NCBI GenBank assembly: GCA_028287235.1
Contig: JAQBQB010000010.1
Location: forward strand, 248,001-312,000
Source: Gemmatimonadota bacterium
GTDB taxonomy: Bacteria > Gemmatimonadota > Gemmatimonadetes > Gemmatimonadales > Gemmatimonadaceae
Direction of reading: 5' to 3'
DNA: 64,000 nucleotides
Shown here: in pieces, positions 27,561-36,244 of the stretch
Numbering within the stretch: the stretch's first letter is position 1
How the letters are laid out: every line of letters starts with the position of its first letter
Notes under the pieces: generated by a model
The model's input: only the letters and a program-made list of their open reading frames with translations
Told to the model about the DNA's origin: nothing
Databases searched by the model: none
Translations under genes and position numbers: made by a program

Positions 27561-29687
27561 CTACGGAGTTTCACCCGGTCGATAGCGCTTGATCGTTTGC
27601 GCATCGATGTCGCGATCGTTCCACGCGATTGGCTTGAGCTGGCCGCGCGAGAACATCTCGGCCTGGTCGCTGAAATACGGCGAGGTCGGCTTCGGACTTT
27701 CGCCGTAGGCGAGCACGGAGTAGCCGCGCGGCTCGTCGCCGAACTCGACGGCGAGAATCCAGCCGTCGGAGCCGGTGGCCACGCGCTTGCCGTCGGCGTC
27801 GTCGCGGTACGTGAGCACGCGAAAGCATCCGAGATCGCTGGCGCATCCGCCCACGGGAACGTCCACGGCGCCACGGCGCACACGGTGGACGTCGCCCCAC
27901 GGCGGATCGAAGCGTCCGTAGCGTTTCGTCGTCTCACCCACGGCCCACGCGAACGCCTCGGCGGCGCGCGCCGGTGCGCGGAGCCCGCGCGGTGTGGACG
28001 TGGGCGCCGACGCGCTCCACGGCTGCGCGTACGCCGAATCCGCCGCGGCGGCGCCGCCGCGTCCGAGGTAGCGGCGCCACCACGACTCGAAGAGTGTGCC
28101 GCCGCGGCTATCGGGCGACACGGTCTTGTCCCACGCCGCGATCATGTCGATCGCCTTCGCAACGTCGCCCGTTGGATTCGCGGCGCGCACCGCGGATACG
28201 AGATCGTCGCGCACGCGGTCGGCGAGGAGCATGCGATACGAGTGCTTGAGGGCAACGACGTCCTCGAGGCTCATCTTGCGGTCGTTGTCGATCAGATCGA
28301 TCGCGAGCTGGCTGCGCAGCCCGAGGCGCGGCACCGGGAAGTACGCGGGGTAGCGCGCCGGGTCGAGCGGCTCGCGCATGTTCGTGTAGTAGGGCGCGTC
28401 ATTCTCGTTGTGGACGTAGCCGCCCTTCGGGTTGAGCACCTGCGGCAGCGAGTCGAGGGGGACGAAGTGCGTCCACACCTCGGACGTGCGACGCGCGGGA
28501 ATGGCAGTGGTGTCTCCGCCGCTCGGATGCGGCAGCGACGGGATGGCCGCGTTCCACAGATAGAAGATGTTCCCCGCCCGATCGGCATATGTGAAGCTCG
28601 AGTTCAGCCGCGCGCGAATGCGCATCGCGTCCTTCCACTCGGCGAGCGACTTCGCGCGCATCATGTGGAGGAACTGCTCGCCGGCACGGTACTCCCCGTC
28701 GTCGGCCGCGCGGAACACATAGACCTTTCCGTTGGCGCGCGCGATGACGGGACCGAGCGACGTCCGGTAAGTCTCGCGCGTCTCGCTGGAGAGCGCGGCA
28801 CCGTCCTTGAACGTGACGGTCACCGGCTCGCGCTGGAGTGCCAGCGACGCGCCGTCGAGCAGATAGTGGTCGGGTTGCGCGGGGTCGGCATCGAGCGCGT
28901 AGATCTGCCAGAGGAGCGCGTCGTTGTTCGTCGTCGCCCAGCCGAGATCGTGGTTGAAGCCGCCGATCACGCCGAACGGGCCGCCGATGCGCATGTCGCC
29001 GTAGAAGTCGAGCACGCCCGGCACGACGACGTGCGCCTCGTAGTAGCCGGCGGTCCAGGTGAGGTGCGGGTTACGCAGCAGGATTGCGTGTTTCGATTTC
29101 GTGCGGACGGGCGCGAAGGCCCAGGCGTTGGAGCCGTCGTTGGGATCGCCGGGCGCCGGCGCTCGAACGCGCGAGGCAGAATCGGTGCGGGCAAGGAACT
29201 TCGCCGACTGGGCGAGCGGCGGGAGCTCGACGTCTTTGGCAAGCACGTCGTACCCGGTGAAGTGCGGCACGAACCCGGCCGGAAATTCCTCGGGATGCAG
29301 CTCGATGTAGCGATTCACGCCGACGGCGAATCCGTCGTAGACGTCGCGCGTGGGCTGCTCGAGGAGCGGATACGATTGCACGGCGCGCGTGTACGCCAGG
29401 TGATTGACGAAATCCTCATTGATGCTGTCGCGGCCGAACCAGCGGGCCATTTCGCCTCGGGCGCGGAGGAGGCTCAGCGCGACGCGCGGGCCGTAGTCCT
29501 CCGATTGGACGTACGCCGAGGCGTAGGCGGCGGCGGCGAGGTTCTCGGCTTTGATGTGTGGCACACCGTGAGCGGTGCGGCGAACTTCGACCTGGCGTGC
29601 GAGCGTGGCTGCCGACGGCTGGGCGTGGGCGGCGCCGGCGAACACGGCGAGGGAAAAGGCGATTCGGAAAAAGGCATGTCTGAGCAT
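27561..29687 (-). CDS. Penicillin acylase family (Ntn) hydrolase
   Basis: 708 residues with a signal peptide (about 1-22). DGSNAWAFAP puts the N-terminal nucleophile at Ser186 after an autocleavage site at Gly185, giving alpha (about 23-185) and beta (186-708) chains, the usual order in aculeacin-A acylase/PvdQ-type and penicillin acylases. GVPHIKAENLAAAAYASAYVQSEDYGPR is a family alpha-chain signature. It hydrolyses amide bonds, possibly of acyl-peptides or N-acyl-homoserine lactones, in the periplasm; the substrate cannot be decided from sequence. A GGATGAC half-element follows the upstream permease gene. Confidence 0.93.
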   Translation of the reverse strand: MLRHAFFRIAFSLAVFAGAAHAQPSAATLARQVEVRRTAHGVPHIKAENLAAAAYASAYVQSEDYGPRVALSLLRARGEMARWFGRDSINEDFVNHLAYTRAVQSYPLLEQPTRDVYDGFAVGVNRYIELHPEEFPAGFVPHFTGYDVLAKDVELPPLAQSAKFLARTDSASRVRAPAPGDPNDGSNAWAFAPVRTKSKHAILLRNPHLTWTAGYYEAHVVVPGVLDFYGDMRIGGPFGVIGGFNHDLGWATTNNDALLWQIYALDADPAQPDHYLLDGASLALQREPVTVTFKDGAALSSETRETYRTSLGPVIARANGKVYVFRAADDGEYRAGEQFLHMMRAKSLAEWKDAMRIRARLNSSFTYADRAGNIFYLWNAAIPSLPHPSGGDTTAIPARRTSEVWTHFVPLDSLPQVLNPKGGYVHNENDAPYYTNMREPLDPARYPAYFPVPRLGLRSQLAIDLIDNDRKMSLEDVVALKHSYRMLLADRVRDDLVSAVRAANPTGDVAKAIDMIAAWDKTVSPDSRGGTLFESWWRRYLGRGGAAAADSAYAQPWSASAPTSTPRGLRAPARAAEAFAWAVGETTKRYGRFDPPWGDVHRVRRGAVDVPVGGCASDLGCFRVLTYRDDADGKRVATGSDGWILAVEFGDEPRGYSVLAYGESPKPTSPYFSDQAEMFSRGQLKPIAWNDRDIDAQTIKRYRPGETP

Positions 29688-29750
29688 CCAGCGAAATTGG
29701 CGTCAGTGCGGCGCGTATGCCAGTCGACCCCGCTCGGGATGACCGCGAAT

Positions 29751-32351
29751 TCAGTCCCGCAACGCCACCGCCGGATTCACCCGCGCCGCGCGCCACGCGG
29801 GAATGAGCGCCGCCGCGATCGCCACGCCGAGCAGCGCCGCCGCGACAGCGAGGGGAATTCGCGGGTCGCTCGCCGTCACGCCGTAGAGAATGGAGCGGAG
29901 CAGCTGCGCGAAGGCGAACGCACCGGCACCCCCGAGCAGGATGCCCATGCAGGTGAGGCGAATCGCGCCGCCGGCCACCTGCGAGAGAATGTCGCGGCCG
30001 CGCGCGCCGAGGGCGATGCGCACACCGATCTCGCGCGTGCGCTGCGCCACGCCGTACGCGATCACGCCATAGAGACCCACGACGGCGATGACCATCGTGA
30101 TCGCCGCGAACACGCCCACGAGTCCGGCCATCAGCTTGAACGCCGAGACATGGCGCGCCTCGAGATCTCGCATCGTCATGACGCCGCCGATGGCCGCGGC
30201 CGGATTGGCGAGCCCGATCGTACGCCGAACGACGTCGCGCATGGCGTCCGGATCGCCGTCGGCCCAGACCTCGAGGTCCATGGTACGCGACATCGCCTGC
30301 GGCAGCGAGCGATACAGCTCGTCGAACAGCGGCTCGTCGAAGCCGCCGTGCCGCACGTCAGTGACGACGCCCACGATGGTCCAGGGCAGCGAGTCGATGA
30401 GCACAGTGCGTCCCACCGCTTCGCGCCCCGGCCAGAAATGTTCGGCGGTGTGATGGCTGATCACGACGACGCGAGGAGCGCTTGCGTCGTCGCGCGCTTC
30501 GATGCCGCGTCCGGCGACGACATGAATGCCCATCGCGCGAAAGTAGCCCGGCGTAACGCGCTGGTCGGTGGCGGACAACCGCCGGTCGCCCGGAAGCGGC
30601 GTGCGGCCGGGAACGTCGAAGGCCGTGCCCCACCGAGTGTTGCTGAGCGGTGTCGTGGTGGTGAGCCCTGCGCCCCGAATGCCGGGCTGCGCCATGAGGC
30701 GTTCGTCGAGCCGCACCATGAAATCGCGCGCGGCGCTGTCCGGAACCGTGCGTGGAACGGACAGATGCATCGACAACACGTGGTCGAGTCGTACGCCCGG
30801 GTCGCCGTTCATCATGTTGTGCACACTGCGCGCGAGCAGCGCCGCACCGGTCAACAGCACCAGCGCGACGCTCACCTCGGTGACGACGAGGCACGCGCGG
30901 AGGCGCGTGCCGCTCACGCCGGCGCTCGCGCGTCCTCCGTCGGAGAGGACGCTGGACAGGTTCACTCGCGTGGCACGAAGCGTAGGGAGTAGCGCGAAGA
31001 CGAGCGTCGTGGCCACGGAGACGACGAGCGTGAACAGGAGCGCCCGGCCGTCGACGTGTACGAACGCCCACCCGGGAACGAACGCGCCGAGCGACGGGGG
31101 AACGACGTCGCGCATCACCGAAACGCCCCAGACGGCGAGCACGGCACCCAGCGCCCCGCCCGCGAGCGATACGAGGAACGCCTCGACGAGGAGATGCCGC
31201 ACGAGCCGCGTGCGACGACCGCCGAGCGCGGCGCGCAACGCCAGCTCGCGCCCGCGCGCGGCGGTGCGAGCCAGCGCGAGATTGGCGACGCTCACGCACG
31301 CGGCGAGCAGCACGAGCGCCACGGCGACCGCGACGATCTCGACGAGCAGCGCGACGTCCTCGGTGTGAAACGCCGCGACGGGGCGCGCCACGAGCCGCCA
31401 ACCTTCTTCGGTCTTCGGTGAAGCCTGCGCGAGACTGTGACTGACGCGATCGGCGTCGCGCCGCGCGTCGGCGATCGTGGCGCCGTCGGCCAACCGGCCG
31501 AAGACGTAGAGATAGCGCGAGCCGTAGTTCTGCGCGTCGGAGGGCCGCGTCACCAGCGGCGCGTAGACGTCGGCGCGGGTGGGAAAGACGACGTCTTTCG
31601 CCAGCACGCCCACGACGCGCTGTGCCTTGCCGCTGAGGGTGATCGCTGAGTCGAGCACGCCGCGGCTGCCGCCAAAGCGGGATTGCCAGAAATCATATGA
31701 GAGAACCGTCACGGGCTCCGCGCTCGCCTCGTCTTCGCCCGTCGCGAAGCCGCGGCCCAGCGCAAACGGCGCGGAGACCGCCGAGAAGAGGTTGGCCGAG
31801 ACGAGAAACCCTTCGACGAGCTCGCTGCCTTCGGCGCCGCGAAGTGCGGTGCGCCAGCTGGACGTCGCCGCCACGGCGGCCATCGACGGCGCGCCGACGC
31901 GCAGCGCGAGGAACGCGGCGGGGGACACGTCCTCGCAGGCGGGACAATCGGCCGAGCGCTGTCCGATGGAGACGAGACGCTCTTGCGGTAGCAGCGGAAA
32001 TGGGCGCCGCAATACGGGATCGGTGAGACTGAACACGGCGGTCGTCGCACCAATGCCGAGCGCGAGGGTGATCGTGGCGGCGATCGCGTAGACGGGACTG
32101 CGCCGCAGCCCGCGCAGGCCGTGGCGAACATCCTGGCCGAGCTGCTCGAGCCAGCTCCATCGCCACACCCCGCGGACTGATTCCAGGACCAGCGTGCGAT
32201 TTCCGAAGCGGCGACGCGCTTCGAGCGCCGGGCTGTCCGTGCCGCCGCGCGCCGCGATCTCTTCCGCCTCGAGGTCCAGATGATCGCGAAGCTCACGCTC
32301 GATCTCGGCGTCGCGCGAGCGACGCGCACCGCCGAACAGTCGCCGCCACAT
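29751..32351 (-). CDS. ADOP-type ABC permease (FtsX/MacB family), copy 2
   Basis: 866 residues. An N-terminal cytoplasmic prefix (about 1-60, RRSRDAEIERELRDHLDLEAEEIAARG) is the ADOP permease prefix domain 1 type and differs from copy 1. Helix one is YAIAATITLALGIGATTAVF, then two MacB-core/FtsX units with closing REIGVRIALGARGRDILSQV. Two Cys pairs (CPAC) lie in the first periplasmic core. No adjacent ATPase is present. The start is 3 bases after the padR stop, so the two genes form one operon. Confidence 0.92.
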   Translation of the reverse strand: MWRRLFGGARRSRDAEIERELRDHLDLEAEEIAARGGTDSPALEARRRFGNRTLVLESVRGVWRWSWLEQLGQDVRHGLRGLRRSPVYAIAATITLALGIGATTAVFSLTDPVLRRPFPLLPQERLVSIGQRSADCPACEDVSPAAFLALRVGAPSMAAVAATSSWRTALRGAEGSELVEGFLVSANLFSAVSAPFALGRGFATGEDEASAEPVTVLSYDFWQSRFGGSRGVLDSAITLSGKAQRVVGVLAKDVVFPTRADVYAPLVTRPSDAQNYGSRYLYVFGRLADGATIADARRDADRVSHSLAQASPKTEEGWRLVARPVAAFHTEDVALLVEIVAVAVALVLLAACVSVANLALARTAARGRELALRAALGGRRTRLVRHLLVEAFLVSLAGGALGAVLAVWGVSVMRDVVPPSLGAFVPGWAFVHVDGRALLFTLVVSVATTLVFALLPTLRATRVNLSSVLSDGGRASAGVSGTRLRACLVVTEVSVALVLLTGAALLARSVHNMMNGDPGVRLDHVLSMHLSVPRTVPDSAARDFMVRLDERLMAQPGIRGAGLTTTTPLSNTRWGTAFDVPGRTPLPGDRRLSATDQRVTPGYFRAMGIHVVAGRGIEARDDASAPRVVVISHHTAEHFWPGREAVGRTVLIDSLPWTIVGVVTDVRHGGFDEPLFDELYRSLPQAMSRTMDLEVWADGDPDAMRDVVRRTIGLANPAAAIGGVMTMRDLEARHVSAFKLMAGLVGVFAAITMVIAVVGLYGVIAYGVAQRTREIGVRIALGARGRDILSQVAGGAIRLTCMGILLGGAGAFAFAQLLRSILYGVTASDPRIPLAVAAALLGVAIAAALIPAWRAARVNPAVALRD

Positions 32352-32354
32352 GGC

Positions 32355-32708
32355 TCATCCCTCCGTTGCGGGTTGCATCACGCGCCCAATCGCGCGCACG
32401 AGCTCGTCCCACTTCGACTGCTGCGCCAACAGCTGCTTTCGTCCCGCCGCCGTGAGCCGGTAGAACTTGAACTCGCGGTTGCCGTCGGGCGGCTTGTCCC
32501 ATTTCGCGGCGACGGCGCCTTTCTTCTCGAGCCGGTGCAGCGCCGGGTAGAGCGACCCGTGCTCCACGGTGAGCACGTCGCGCGTGGTCTGTTGGATGTG
32601 CTTTGCGATCCCGTGCCCATGCGCGGGACCGAAAAGCAGCGTCTTGAGGATCAGCATGTCGAGCGTGCCCTGGAGCAGCTCGACACGGTCGTCGGATGAT
32701 TTCGCCAT
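32355..32708 (-). CDS. PadR family transcriptional regulator
   Basis: 117 residues: LLQGTLDMLILKTLLFGPAHGHGIAKHI and GSLYPALHRLEKKGAVAAKW are the winged-helix segments of the ADOP-associated PadR subgroup, and KFYRLTAAGRKQLL is the wing. It is the first gene of the operon with ADOP permease 2. A perfect palindrome lies 6-20 bases before its start, suggesting autoregulation. Confidence 0.93.
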   Translation of the reverse strand: MAKSSDDRVELLQGTLDMLILKTLLFGPAHGHGIAKHIQQTTRDVLTVEHGSLYPALHRLEKKGAVAAKWDKPPDGNREFKFYRLTAAGRKQLLAQQSKWDELVRAIGRVMQPATEG

Positions 32709-32713
32709 GTGAT

Positions 32714-32728
32714 GGTAGAATGTCTACC
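32714..32728. promoter_or_regulatory. Probable PadR operator, padR-ADOP operon 2
   Basis: GGTAGA and TCTACC are perfect arms around ATG. The AATGTCTA core matches that in front of the other padR gene. The palindrome would overlap the ribosome-binding region of padR and lies 40 bases or more from the divergent histidine kinase gene, so it might affect both. Confidence 0.55.
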
Positions 32729-32768
32729 CTGGTGGTCTCTACGATTGTACGGATCCTGCGTTTCGTCA

Positions 32769-33941
32769 ATGGCCGGACTTGCTTTGGCTGCGCACCGCGG
32801 GCATCCTGTCGGCGGTATGCCACCAACTCCCGCCCCAACTCCCGCCGCCGCACGTGCCCCCTCGCGACACGGCGCGCTCACGCCCACAACGCTCTTCGCC
32901 ATTTGGAGCGTACCGACGCTGCTCTCCACCTTCGAGACAGTGATGTTCTCGCGGATGGGCGGCCGGCCCATTCCCGCCTGGCGCGCCTTCGCCGCCGAAG
33001 CGCCGCAGTGGTACGGCTGGGCGCTGCTCACGCCGGTGATCATCCGTCTCGGCGAGCGCTTTCCGCTTCAGCGTCCGCTGCGTGCCAGGAACGTGACCGT
33101 GCACGCGCTCGCGAGCCTCGGCGCGAGCGCGCTGGTCGCATTCGGCGACGCGCTCGTCAACTTGTGGGTGCGGCCGGGGCGGTTGAGTCTTTGGCAATCG
33201 GCCGGGAGCTGGTTCATCTCCGGCCTGCCGGCGATGACCGTCGCCTACTTCGCCATTCTTGGACTCAGCTACGCAGTGAACGGCGCGGCGCGGCTTCGCG
33301 AGCGCGAACGGAAGGAAGCGGAGCTGGAGGCGCAGCTACGCGACGCGCAGCTCGCCGCGCTGCGCATGCAGCTCCAGCCGCACTTCCTGTTCAACAGCCT
33401 CAACGCCGTCATGGCGCTCGTGCGCGATCAGGACACGGCGCGCGCCGTGCGCGCGCTCGCGCTGCTCAGCGACGTGCTCCGTGCCACGATCAACGCCGGC
33501 GACGCGCACGAGACGACTCTCGCGCAGGAGCTCGACTTCGTCCAACGCTACCTCGAGATCGAGCACGTGCGCTTCGGCGATCGCCTGCGCGTGACGATCG
33601 ACGTACCTAACCATCTGGCCGGCGCACGCGTGCCCACGTTCATCCTCCAGCCGTTCGTCGAGAATTCGCTCAAGCACGGCGTGCTGCGCGAGCGCGCCGG
33701 CAACGAGATCAGCATTCACGCCAGCGTCGTGGGGTCGGCGCTGCGTCTCGCGGTGCGCGACGACGGACGAGGACTCCCCGCGGCGGGCATGCCGCCCACC
33801 GGCGTGGGCATCGAGAACGCACGGGCGCGGCTGGCGCAGATGTACGGCGACGGCGCGGCGCTGTCGGTGCGGAACGCGACCGATGGCCCGGGCGTGTCCG
33901 TCGAGATTACCCTGCCGCTGGCGTCGTGCCCCGCGTCGTGA
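32769..33941 (+). CDS. LytS/YehU-type sensor histidine kinase
   Basis: 390 residues: a short Pro/Ala-rich cytoplasmic start, four membrane helices (about 41-170) and no separate sensor domain, then a His_kinase domain with the acceptor His205 in QLQPHFLFNSLN. The ATPase part has the N-box PFVENSLKHGV and DDGRG(L)P. This family phosphorylates LytTR regulators such as the one encoded next. ATG 32817 is an alternative start; no Shine-Dalgarno decides between them. It is divergent from the padR gene. Confidence 0.9.
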   Translation: MAGLALAAHRGHPVGGMPPTPAPTPAAARAPSRHGALTPTTLFAIWSVPTLLSTFETVMFSRMGGRPIPAWRAFAAEAPQWYGWALLTPVIIRLGERFPLQRPLRARNVTVHALASLGASALVAFGDALVNLWVRPGRLSLWQSAGSWFISGLPAMTVAYFAILGLSYAVNGAARLRERERKEAELEAQLRDAQLAALRMQLQPHFLFNSLNAVMALVRDQDTARAVRALALLSDVLRATINAGDAHETTLAQELDFVQRYLEIEHVRFGDRLRVTIDVPNHLAGARVPTFILQPFVENSLKHGVLRERAGNEISIHASVVGSALRLAVRDDGRGLPAAGMPPTGVGIENARARLAQMYGDGAALSVRNATDGPGVSVEITLPLASCPAS

Positions 33942-33946
33942 CTCGC

Positions 33947-34678
33947 ATGATCCGTGCGCTGATCGCCGACGATGAGGCGCTCTCGCGCCGGCTCGTACAT
34001 CAACTGCTCGAGCGGCACGCCGACGTCGCCGTCGTCGCCGAGTGCACCGACGGCGAAGAGGCGCGCGAGGCGATCGCCGCGCTCGAGCCCGACGTCGTCT
34101 TCCTCGACGTGCGCATGCCGGTCGAATCAGGCCTCGACGTGGCGCGCGGACGCGAGCCGCGCAGCGGACCCCTCGTGGTGTTCGTCACCGCCTACGACAA
34201 GTTCGCGCTCCCCGCGTTCGAGACCGACGCGGTGGACTATCTCACCAAGCCGCTCACCGAGGAGCGCTTCGACGCCGCGCTCGACCGGGTGCGCGACCGG
34301 CTGCGGCTGCGGCGCATCGCCGACACGCTCGAGGAGGAAGAGCCGCACGACCTCTCGCATCTCGTCGCCCGCGTCGGCGTGCGCGACGTGATCATTCCAC
34401 TCGAGACGATCGACTACATCGAGGCCGACGACGTCTACGCCGCCGTCATCGCGCGCGGGCGGCGGCTTCTCGTGCGCACGCCGCTCGACGCTCTCGAGCG
34501 CACGCTCGATCCGGCGGTGTTCGCGCGCATCCACCGTTCGTACATCGTGCGGCTCGCCCGGGTGACCGAGGTGCGCCGCGAGCGCATGGAGGTCGTGTTG
34601 GCGGGCGGCGTCACGCTGCCCGTGAGCCGGCGCCGCCGTGGCGCGTTGGACCGGCTGCTCAAGCCGCTGGCGACATAG
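33947..34678 (+). CDS. LytTR family response regulator
   Basis: 243 residues: receiver domain (about 1-115, acidic ADDE at 7-10, phospho-acceptor Asp54 in FLDVRMP, Lys in YLTKPL) and a C-terminal LytTR DNA-binding domain (about 140-240, IDYIEADDVYAAVIARGRR, FARIHRSYIVRLARV). It forms a two-component pair with the upstream kinase. ATG 33947 gives the normal MIRALIADDE start and lies 6 bases past the kinase stop; a GTG at 33938 overlapping that stop is possible. Confidence 0.93.
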   Translation: MIRALIADDEALSRRLVHQLLERHADVAVVAECTDGEEAREAIAALEPDVVFLDVRMPVESGLDVARGREPRSGPLVVFVTAYDKFALPAFETDAVDYLTKPLTEERFDAALDRVRDRLRLRRIADTLEEEEPHDLSHLVARVGVRDVIIPLETIDYIEADDVYAAVIARGRRLLVRTPLDALERTLDPAVFARIHRSYIVRLARVTEVRRERMEVVLAGGVTLPVSRRRRGALDRLLKPLAT

Positions 34679-34722
34679 AGCGTGCCGTTGGCGACAGGGC
34701 CGTGGTGAACATTCCTGCCCGC

Positions 34723-34761
34723 GTGTCATCCTTCGGTCGCGCTGCCTCCCCAGGATGACAC
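34723..34761 (+). promoter_or_regulatory. Hairpin covering the ribosome-binding site
   Basis: GTGTCATCCT (34723-34732) and AGGATGACAC (34752-34761) are perfect 10-bp arms around a 19-base loop. The right arm ends one base before the ATG at 34763 and contains AGGA, the only Shine-Dalgarno-like sequence. It belongs to the GGATGAC element family of this window. Confidence 0.65.
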
Positions 34762-34762
34762 A

Positions 34763-36244
34763 ATGAGACTTCTTGCACTTCTTCTCGCCGTCACACCCCC
34801 CGACCCCCACGCCCTCGTCGACGGCGCCATCGCCGCCATGCAGCGCAACACGTCGCTTGGAGACATCCGCTCGGTGCGCCTCGCCGGCGCGCAGCACGAC
34901 TGGATCCTCGGAAACGCCGAGCGCGCCGAAGGACCGTGGCGCGTGGGCTATAGCCAGTTCAGCGAGCTGCACGACATTCGGAACGCCAGCCTCCGCCGCA
35001 CCGCGCAGAGCGTACTTCCCACAGGCGCCAAGTCAGCCGACCGCATCACGATCCTCGTCGATTCCGTGGTGGCCAATCGCACAGGCAACCGAGAGATCGG
35101 CGCATCGAAATCGTTCTACGAGGACGTCATCGACCGCGTCGACGGCTCGCCGATTCGCGCGCTCTTGCTCGCGTCGCGGTCGCCGGCGTTGAAGTACGAG
35201 CGCGTGGTGAAGCACTACGGCGTGACCTTCGACGTCGTCTCCTTTCCCTGGCGGAACGGACGCATGGAGCTCGAGCTCAATCGCGACTCGCATCTACCGG
35301 GTGCGGTGGAGATCGTGCGTCCCTATTCCGACAACTTCCGCTGGGCGCCGTTCGGCGACGTGCACATGCGCGCCGACTACGTCGACTGGAACGTGCAGCC
35401 GTCGGGCGCCTACTGGCCCATGCAGGTGAAGGTGTCGCTCAACGGCGAGCCGCTGCGCGACGTCACGTTCGCGACCGTCGCGCTCGACACCGCCGCGCCG
35501 GCCGCCGATTCATTCGCCGTCTCCGACTCGGCGCGCCTGCAATCGGTTGCCGCATCGAAGCTCGACTTCTCGCGCTTCCGCCTCGGCATGCGCGGCCAAC
35601 CGACGGAGCTCGAGCCCGGCATCGTCCGCGTGCCCGACCAGTGGACGCAGACGCTCGTCAGGCAGCCCGACGGTGTCGTGATCTTCGAGGCACACATCAG
35701 TGGGCAGTACCTGATGGACGTGATCGGCGAGGCGCACAAGCGTTGGCCGGGCGCACCGATCAAGGCGCTCGTCATGACGTCGGACCCCTGGGCACACCTG
35801 GGCGGCGTGCGCCAGGCGATGGCACTCGGCATCCCGATCTACGTGAGCTCGGGCAGCGTTCCCTTCCTCACCGCGCTCGCGAAGATGCCGCACACCATGG
35901 AGCCGGACTCGCTGGCCAAGGTGCCGCGCGCGCCGAAGTTCATTCCGGTCGTTGGCAAAACGGTGATCGGGCGCGGCGAAAACCAGATCGAGCTCTATCC
36001 GGTGGGCGGCGAGTACGGTGAGAGAATGCTCATGGCGTATTTTCCCGGCCACAAGGTGCTCTACGGCGCGGACCTCGTCTTTCCGAATCGCGGACCGGAC
36101 GGCAAGGTCGACAAAGGTTTCTTCGAGACGTCGGCCGTGGACCTGCGGCGCGCCGTGGCTCGCGAAAAGCTCGCCGTCGATTCGCTCTTCTGCGTCCAGG
36201 CCTCTCCCATCATGGCCTGGGACGCGTTCTCAGTCACTCCGTAG
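34763..36244 (+). CDS. Metallo-beta-lactamase-fold protein lacking metal ligands
   Basis: 493 residues. The C-terminal half (about 290-490) follows the MBL order seen in SoxH-like or secreted MBL proteins, but the zinc-binding HxHxDH motif is replaced: the equivalent stretch reads VMTSDPWAHLGGV (about 335-347) with only the last His left. The second zinc region is VGGEYGERMLMAYFPGHKV and the usual GDL is ADL. It is therefore likely non-catalytic or binds metal differently. The N-terminal half (about 1-270) is beta-rich, and the first ~12 residues may be a short signal sequence. Its 3' end overlaps the convergent ADOP permease by 15 bases. Confidence 0.75.
   Translation: MRLLALLLAVTPPDPHALVDGAIAAMQRNTSLGDIRSVRLAGAQHDWILGNAERAEGPWRVGYSQFSELHDIRNASLRRTAQSVLPTGAKSADRITILVDSVVANRTGNREIGASKSFYEDVIDRVDGSPIRALLLASRSPALKYERVVKHYGVTFDVVSFPWRNGRMELELNRDSHLPGAVEIVRPYSDNFRWAPFGDVHMRADYVDWNVQPSGAYWPMQVKVSLNGEPLRDVTFATVALDTAAPAADSFAVSDSARLQSVAASKLDFSRFRLGMRGQPTELEPGIVRVPDQWTQTLVRQPDGVVIFEAHISGQYLMDVIGEAHKRWPGAPIKALVMTSDPWAHLGGVRQAMALGIPIYVSSGSVPFLTALAKMPHTMEPDSLAKVPRAPKFIPVVGKTVIGRGENQIELYPVGGEYGERMLMAYFPGHKVLYGADLVFPNRGPDGKVDKGFFETSAVDLRRAVAREKLAVDSLFCVQASPIMAWDAFSVTP

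Noticed and set aside
27423-30992. 1189-codon plus-strand frame spanning the penicillin acylase and ADOP permease 2 genes
   Set aside because: Spans two unrelated minus-strand genes and their gap, and has no recognisable domain.
34763-36244. Active metallo-beta-lactamase
   Set aside because: The zinc-binding His/Asp ligands are absent, so only the fold can be claimed.
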